DNA from: Bifidobacterium sp. UBA6881
GTDB lineage: Bacteria > Actinomycetota > Actinomycetes > Actinomycetales > Bifidobacteriaceae
NCBI GenBank assembly: GCA_002451435.1
Contig: DKCF01000008.1
Span: forward strand, 1,414 to 10,663
Length of the DNA stretch: 9,250 nucleotides
Direction of reading: 5' to 3'
The notes under the pieces were generated by a model, which was given only the letters and a program-made list of their open reading frames with translations, was not told where the DNA came from and ran no database searches. Made by a program: the position numbers and the translations under genes. Below are positions 5,578 to 9,250 of the stretch, one piece after another (position 1 is the stretch's first letter; each line of letters begins with the position of its first letter).

Positions 5578-5606
5578 AAGTTTTACAGGAAACATTGGAT
5601 GTGGGT

Positions 5607-5900
5607 ATGAGGTACGTTCCGACAGCAGTAAGGCATTCGCTTCGCGTTCTGGGAAGGCATGCCTCGATTCAGCGAAAACTGTTGAATCTTACGCTTGCCG
5701 ATGTGTCGCAAAGGGCGGGCGTGAGCATCAATACGGTACGCAACGTCGAAAGCGGCAAAGCCGTGAGGACTGATTCCCTGTTCGCGATTTTGAACATCCT
5801 GCAGCTTCTGGGACCGGCCGTGGACGCCACCGATCCATATCAGACTCCGCTGGGCATGGCCTGCGCCATTGATCAGCTTCCGCAACGGGTGAGGAGGTAA
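5607..5900 (+). CDS. hipB: HipB-like antitoxin, XRE-family HTH protein
   Basis: Small cytosolic DNA-binding protein, the likely antitoxin and autorepressor of the adjacent HipA-like kinase. From ATG 5607 it has 97 residues. The XRE helix-turn-helix covers about residues 16-66: IQRKLLNLTLADVSQRAGVSINTVRNVESGKAVRTDSLFAILNILQLLG contains the usual recognition helix (SINTVRNVESG). The start is uncertain: GTG 5601 lies 10 bases after an AGGA (5587-5590), and ATG 5568 and GTG 5550 are in frame, but the last is upstream of the predicted transcription start and none has a good SD. The stop at 5898-5900 overlaps the hipA SD and is 5 bases from the hipA start, so the two are co-transcribed and probably translationally coupled. 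The name is assigned by family and position. Confidence 0.9.
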   Translation: MRYVPTAVRHSLRVLGRHASIQRKLLNLTLADVSQRAGVSINTVRNVESGKAVRTDSLFAILNILQLLGPAVDATDPYQTPLGMACAIDQLPQRVRR

Positions 5901-5905
5901 AGACC

Positions 5906-7138
5906 ATGACCGTGAGGCAAAAGATCGGCGTTCATACCACTGTCGATGGGAAATCAGTTCCTGCGGGTGTGGTGTTTGCAAGCAAGGGGAGTCTGACGTT
6001 TCGTTATGATTCGGAGTATTTGGAAAATCGTGCCGCGTACGACATAGCCCCGGCACTGCCTCGTATGGCGGGCTCGATGTTTCATTTCAATGGTTTGGGT
6101 CCTTTTTCGGATTCCGCTCCAGACAGGTGGGGGCGTCGTCTGCTCAACCGTGCTTTGAAACGAACTCGTGTATCCGAAATCGAGTATCTGCTGGGCGTGG
6201 ATGATCTGACGCGTCAGGGAGCTTTGAGATATGTGATTGATGGTGTCGCCCAGGCGGACGGTAGCAATGTTCCCGTGCTCACCGACCTTCCGGGTCTTTT
6301 GGATACCGCGGATGCGGTCAGTGAGGATCGTGATGTTTCCGACGTGGCGTTGCGCCGATTGTACAAAGCGACCGGCTCTCTGGGCGGTGCCCGTCCCAAA
6401 GCCTGTGTATACGATCGCGGATGCTTATGGATGGCGAAATTCCCGAAGCCCAACGGAGATGATTGGGATGTTATCGGCTGGGAGGGCGTGACCCTTGATT
6501 TGGCCAGATTGGCTGGAATCGATGTTCCCTGTTTTCGGGTATTGGATGTTCAAAATAGCGGTGGGGCACACAGGTCGGTTCTGCTGACTCAGCGATTCGA
6601 CCGTTTTCCTTCTTCGGAAGGTCCTCAGAGCATGGCGCGCATTCCGTATATGTCGGCTATGACGGCACTGGATTTGCATGATGGGGATGGCGGCGACTGG
6701 CTTGATTTGGCTGAGTACGCGCGTTCAGTTGGCTGTGATCTTGAGGAACTATGGCATCGTGCCGTATTCGGCGCGGTGATCGGCAACTGCGATGACCATC
6801 TGCGGAACCACGGTTTTCTGCGAGACGGGAACGGTTGGACGCTCTCTCCTGCCTTTGACATCAATCCGGAACCGTATGATCCGAATATGGAGGATGCCCA
6901 TCAAATGGCCTTGTTCGGTGATACTGACGTTACGGTCGATGCGTTGATGCGGACGGAGACGTTGGAACTTTTCGCAGTACCTCGGGAGAGGGCGATTCGG
7001 TGGTGTCGCAAACTTCGGTCGATTCTGAACGGCATTGGAACATTGGGCGGTGCAAGGCGGTTGGACACGCGTTCTTTGGGAATCATGCGCTCTCGTTTTG
7101 AAGAAGCGATCAATGAACTGGATGCAGTGACGAAATAG
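5906..7138 (+). CDS. hipA: HipA-family serine/threonine kinase toxin
   Basis: In E. coli, HipA phosphorylates glutamyl-tRNA synthetase and causes growth arrest; this homologue's target is unknown. At 410 residues it is of full family length. The N-terminal subdomain (1-115) carries DRWGRRLL (73-80). The Gly-rich ATP loop is ATGSLGGARPK (155-165), K178 in MAKFPK is the likely ATP-binding lysine, and GNCDDHLRNHG (293-303) supplies the catalytic Asp (D296, in D-x-H-x-x-N) and Mg-binding Asn301. SPAFDINP (314-321) holds the DFG-equivalent D318. All key residues are intact, so it should be active. The start ATG 5906 is 8 bases after AGGAGG (5892-5897), which lies within the hipB end. GC is intermediate (about 52% in one sampled line). 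A weak CGGCAT/GTGCCG stem (7141-7168) lies after the stop. Confidence 0.94.
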   Translation: MTVRQKIGVHTTVDGKSVPAGVVFASKGSLTFRYDSEYLENRAAYDIAPALPRMAGSMFHFNGLGPFSDSAPDRWGRRLLNRALKRTRVSEIEYLLGVDDLTRQGALRYVIDGVAQADGSNVPVLTDLPGLLDTADAVSEDRDVSDVALRRLYKATGSLGGARPKACVYDRGCLWMAKFPKPNGDDWDVIGWEGVTLDLARLAGIDVPCFRVLDVQNSGGAHRSVLLTQRFDRFPSSEGPQSMARIPYMSAMTALDLHDGDGGDWLDLAEYARSVGCDLEELWHRAVFGAVIGNCDDHLRNHGFLRDGNGWTLSPAFDINPEPYDPNMEDAHQMALFGDTDVTVDALMRTETLELFAVPRERAIRWCRKLRSILNGIGTLGGARRLDTRSLGIMRSRFEEAINELDAVTK

Positions 7139-7219
7139 GCCGGCATGCGCTGAAGGCATCGGGTGCCGAACAATGTGCGAGAATGGGTGGCGGATATCGA
7201 CGATGCGGAGGGAACGGTT

Positions 7220-8314
7220 ATGACGATTGCGCGGAATATGGGCGAATTGGCGGGATTCACGGTTCCGAGGCTCGGCATGGGCACGATGGCGCTCGCCATT
7301 GAGGGGCGTCCGGACCGTGATACGGCGATCGAGACGATCCATGCCGGACTCGATGCGGGCGTGCGCTATCTGGACACCGCGTGGTCGTACTACCTGCCGA
7401 GCCGTCCGGGCACCGGTGAACCCGAGGACCTGGGATACGGTGAGAAACTGGTTCGTGACGCGCTGCGTACGTGGGACGGTCCGTGCGACGAGGTGCTGGT
7501 CGCCACGAAAACCGGCTACCGACGCACGATGGAGGTTCCCGTTGCCCAAGCGTCGGATTCCGCGGAGCCAGTCATGCGCAAGGATGATGAAACGTGCCGA
7601 TCATCCGATTTGTCCGATTTGTCCGATTTGTCTGCGTCGGCCGCGCCGCAGACGGACGTGAAGTTCCCTGAGACGCAGTCGGCAATGGAACGTCAACATT
7701 TGCAGGCCGCCGGCAGCCGATATGGGTGGATGGCCGATTCGCGCCCGGAAACGATGATTCGCGACGCCAAGGAATCGGCCCTGCATCTTGGCGTGGATGC
7801 GCTCGACCTGCTGTATTCGCACGGCCCCGATCCGGCGGTGCCTTATGAGGACCAGGTCGGTGCGCTCAGGCAGCTGCTTGACGAAGGCGTGATTCGATAT
7901 GCGGGCATTTCGCGCGTGGACAACGCGCAGATCGACATCGCGCGCGGAATGCTCGGCGACCGCTTGGTGGCCGTGCAGAACCAGTTCTCGCCCTCGCATC
8001 CCGATCCGGAGCGTACGTTGGAGCATTGCGCGGAGCTTGGCTTGGCGTTCGTCTGCTGGAGTCCGCTCGGCGGATTCCTCGACGCGTTCGACCGGCATGC
8101 CTACGATGCGTTCCGCGAAGTCGCGGCCGCCCGTGGCTGCTCCTATCAGCGCGTGGTGTTGGCATGGGAACTCGCGCAATACGGTGGCCTGTTCACCATC
8201 CCCAGCGCTCGTAATCCGCATGAGGTCAGCGATTCCTTCGCCGCCACCGGTCTTGCGCTTACGCAAAGCGAGCTTGCCGCATTGAATCGTTCCGTATTCG
8301 GTGACCGGAACTGA
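7220..8314 (+). CDS. Aldo/keto reductase with low-complexity insert
   Basis: Probable cytosolic NAD(P)H-dependent oxidoreductase with a TIM barrel; the substrate is unknown. From ATG 7220 it has 364 residues; the start is set by GGAGGG (7207-7212) 7 bases upstream, and an in-frame ATG at 7163 lacks an SD. The tetrad is visible: D52 in YLDTAWSYY with Y57 or Y58, K97 in VATKTGY and H201 in DLLYSHGPDP. Late cofactor-binding parts are also seen: FVCWSPLGGF (277-286) and TIPSARNPHEVSDS (326-339). Between K97 and the helix before H201 there is an unusual stretch (about 106-166) rich in Ser, Asp, Ala and Glu, including SDLSDLSDLS, which makes the protein longer than most family members (about 280-330). 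The barrel around it is intact. It sits 81 bp after hipA on the same strand with no obvious functional link. Confidence 0.93.
   Translation: MTIARNMGELAGFTVPRLGMGTMALAIEGRPDRDTAIETIHAGLDAGVRYLDTAWSYYLPSRPGTGEPEDLGYGEKLVRDALRTWDGPCDEVLVATKTGYRRTMEVPVAQASDSAEPVMRKDDETCRSSDLSDLSDLSASAAPQTDVKFPETQSAMERQHLQAAGSRYGWMADSRPETMIRDAKESALHLGVDALDLLYSHGPDPAVPYEDQVGALRQLLDEGVIRYAGISRVDNAQIDIARGMLGDRLVAVQNQFSPSHPDPERTLEHCAELGLAFVCWSPLGGFLDAFDRHAYDAFREVAAARGCSYQRVVLAWELAQYGGLFTIPSARNPHEVSDSFAATGLALTQSELAALNRSVFGDRN
7604..7630 (+). repeat. Three perfect tandem copies of TCCGATTTG
   Basis: The 9-bp unit at 7604-7612, 7613-7621 and 7622-7630 encodes SDLSDLSDL inside the aldo/keto reductase insert. Being a multiple of three, copy-number change would keep the frame. 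This is a candidate polymorphic site. Confidence 0.97.
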
Positions 8315-8355
8315 ATGATATGGCGATTGGCGCTGGGGCCGGCCGTGCTGATTCT

Positions 8356-8384
8356 GCACAAGGTGCGAAGCGTCTGCCTTGTGC
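8356..8384. terminator. Hairpin after the aldo/keto reductase gene
   Basis: GCACAAGG (8356-8363) pairs exactly with CCTTGTGC (8377-8384) over a 13-base loop, 42 bases past the reductase stop. No T-run follows on either strand. It may end the reductase transcript or, read on the minus strand, follow a lost gene (a stop TAA lies at 8388-8386). The remaining sequence to about 8480 shows no gene I can support. Confidence 0.5.
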
Positions 8385-8483
8385 GTTAGTCCTCGAAGTG
8401 TTCGTTATGCTCGATGCGCTTGGCATGCTCGCAGAACGTCCGTGATGTTCGTGGGATGTTTGGAGACTTGCGGGATGCATGAA

Positions 8484-8499
8484 AATTCCAGCTGGAATT
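8484..8499. promoter_or_regulatory. 16-bp perfect palindrome
   Basis: AATTCCAGCTGGAATT is self-complementary. It lies 178 bp before marR, too far upstream to overlap its promoter, but could be a remote operator. No known binding motif is recognised. Confidence 0.4.
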
Positions 8500-8561
8500 C
8501 GGGATCATCCATTGCCTATCGTGGGAATCGTCAGGTCGGTATCCGTTAGCTTGGCGTCTGA

Positions 8562-8613
8562 ATCGATAATTCTCATCGATAAATTGTTTATACTGTAAGC
8601 TATTATTTATATT
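8562..8613 (+). promoter_or_regulatory. AT-rich promoter/operator region of marR
   Basis: ATCGAT occurs at 8562-8567 and 8575-8580 as a pair of palindromic half-sites. Downstream, TTGTTT (8584-8589), 18 bases and TATATT (8608-8613) form a plausible promoter; TATACT (8589-8594) is an alternative -10 without a good -35. MarR proteins usually repress their own operon by binding palindromes near the promoter, so the ATCGAT pair is a candidate site. Confidence 0.45.
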
Positions 8614-8676
8614 GGAAGCGTAAGCACGGTTGTGTCGTGTGATTTGCGCGCGGATTGACAGAAAGAGCGTTGCGGC

Positions 8677-9174
8677 ATGGGATTCGAGCAGGAAGCGGCT
8701 GACCGGTTGATGCGGGTCACTTGGGGCAAGCGTTCCCAAATGCAGAAAGAGATTTCGCGCGGCGCCAAAGGCGAACCGTTCGTCGTCCAGGAGCTGTACG
8801 TCAAGGGCGCGATGATGCCATCGCAGATCGCGCAGGCCATGCAGGCCACCACCGGACGCGTTTCCGTGCTGCTCTCGGCATTGGAGAAAAAAGGGCAGAT
8901 CGTGCGTGAGCCGGATCCGGAGGACCGTCGCAGCGTGCTGGTGCGTCTCACCGAGGCCGGTGAGGAACGCGCGCGGCGGCAGCGTGAGGATATGCGCGAC
9001 GCGGTGTGCTGGATCTTCTCGCAGATGGGGGAGCGCAGGACGCGCGAATTCATCGATCTGACCAATGAATTCACCACATACATGACATTGTGCATGCCTG
9101 GAAAGCCGCGTCCCACCGCGGAACAGGTGAAACAGGCGTTTGCCGATGCCGCCGAATCTGATTTCGGCGAGTGA
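8677..9174 (+). CDS. MarR-family transcriptional regulator
   Basis: A 165-residue dimeric winged-helix regulator. The HTH lies at about residues 47-72 (MPSQIAQAMQATTGRVSVLLSALEKKG), with recognition helix GRVSVLLSALEKKG. The wing follows as REPDPEDRRSVLVRLTEAGEE (77-97), the DxRRxxxxLT signature of MarR. Flanking helices (1-30 and 98-140) would form the dimer interface. Start ATG 8677 has a weak SD, AGAAAGAG, 9 bases upstream. Members often repress efflux or stress genes and respond to small phenolic or toxic ligands; the ligand and targets here are unknown. Genes beyond the window edge, for example a transporter, could be its targets. The 76 bases after its stop hold no recognised feature. 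Confidence 0.94.
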   Translation: MGFEQEAADRLMRVTWGKRSQMQKEISRGAKGEPFVVQELYVKGAMMPSQIAQAMQATTGRVSVLLSALEKKGQIVREPDPEDRRSVLVRLTEAGEERARRQREDMRDAVCWIFSQMGERRTREFIDLTNEFTTYMTLCMPGKPRPTAEQVKQAFADAAESDFGE

Positions 9175-9250
9175 CGGCGGTCGATTCGCGGTCCGGCATT
9201 TCCGTCTTCCCGACTCCCGATCTACCGACGGTGCGGATGCCCTAAGCATC

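Noticed and set aside
8386..9249. 287-residue minus-strand frame across marR
   Set aside because: It is the antisense of a clear MarR gene; only its last 16 codons, outside marR, are kept as a speculative finding.

Overview
The window looks like a stretch of a high-GC actinobacterial chromosome, most likely a Bifidobacterium. The grounds are the GC-rich codon use of the thi, permease and reductase genes, the AAAGGA/AGGAGG ribosome binding sites, and the gene content. This genus call is an inference from overall character; no rRNA or other marker is present.

Layout, left to right. (1) The 3' part of an AAT-family amino acid permease (+, cut by the window start). (2) A low-GC module of about 1.5 kb holding one AAA+ ATPase gene of the AAA_14/DUF4143 type (+), preceded by a long inverted repeat and an SD-sequestering hairpin. 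It is flanked by a 41-bp direct repeat (40/41 identical) that is the 3' end of thiG. (3) A minus-strand thiazole operon, thiS-thiF-thiG, transcribed right to left. It starts with a clear TPP riboswitch (aptamer 5346-5438), followed by a terminator-like hairpin with a T6 tract and a long leader with 50-bp periodic sequence. (4) A divergent hipBA-type toxin-antitoxin pair (+) with an AT-rich promoter whose -10 box lies inside a 12-bp palindrome. (5) An aldo/keto reductase (+) with a roughly 60-residue low-complexity insert containing a triplicated 9-bp repeat. (6) A 362-bp intergenic region with palindromes and an AT-rich promoter, then a MarR-family regulator (+). The last 76 bases hold nothing I recognise.

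How the genes work together. ThiS is the sulfur carrier, ThiF adenylates its C-terminal Gly-Gly, and ThiG builds the thiazole ring of thiamine. TPP should shut the operon off through the riboswitch. HipB-like and HipA-like proteins form an autoregulated toxin-antitoxin pair. The permease, reductase and MarR regulator show no functional tie to these.

The most interesting signal is the ATPase module at the thiG 3' end. A second copy of the last 13 thiG codons plus stop lies next to the permease, one base different. The ancestral order was therefore probably permease -> <- thiG with only 22 bp between the stop codons. A 1.5-kb cargo now separates them while thiG keeps an intact end.
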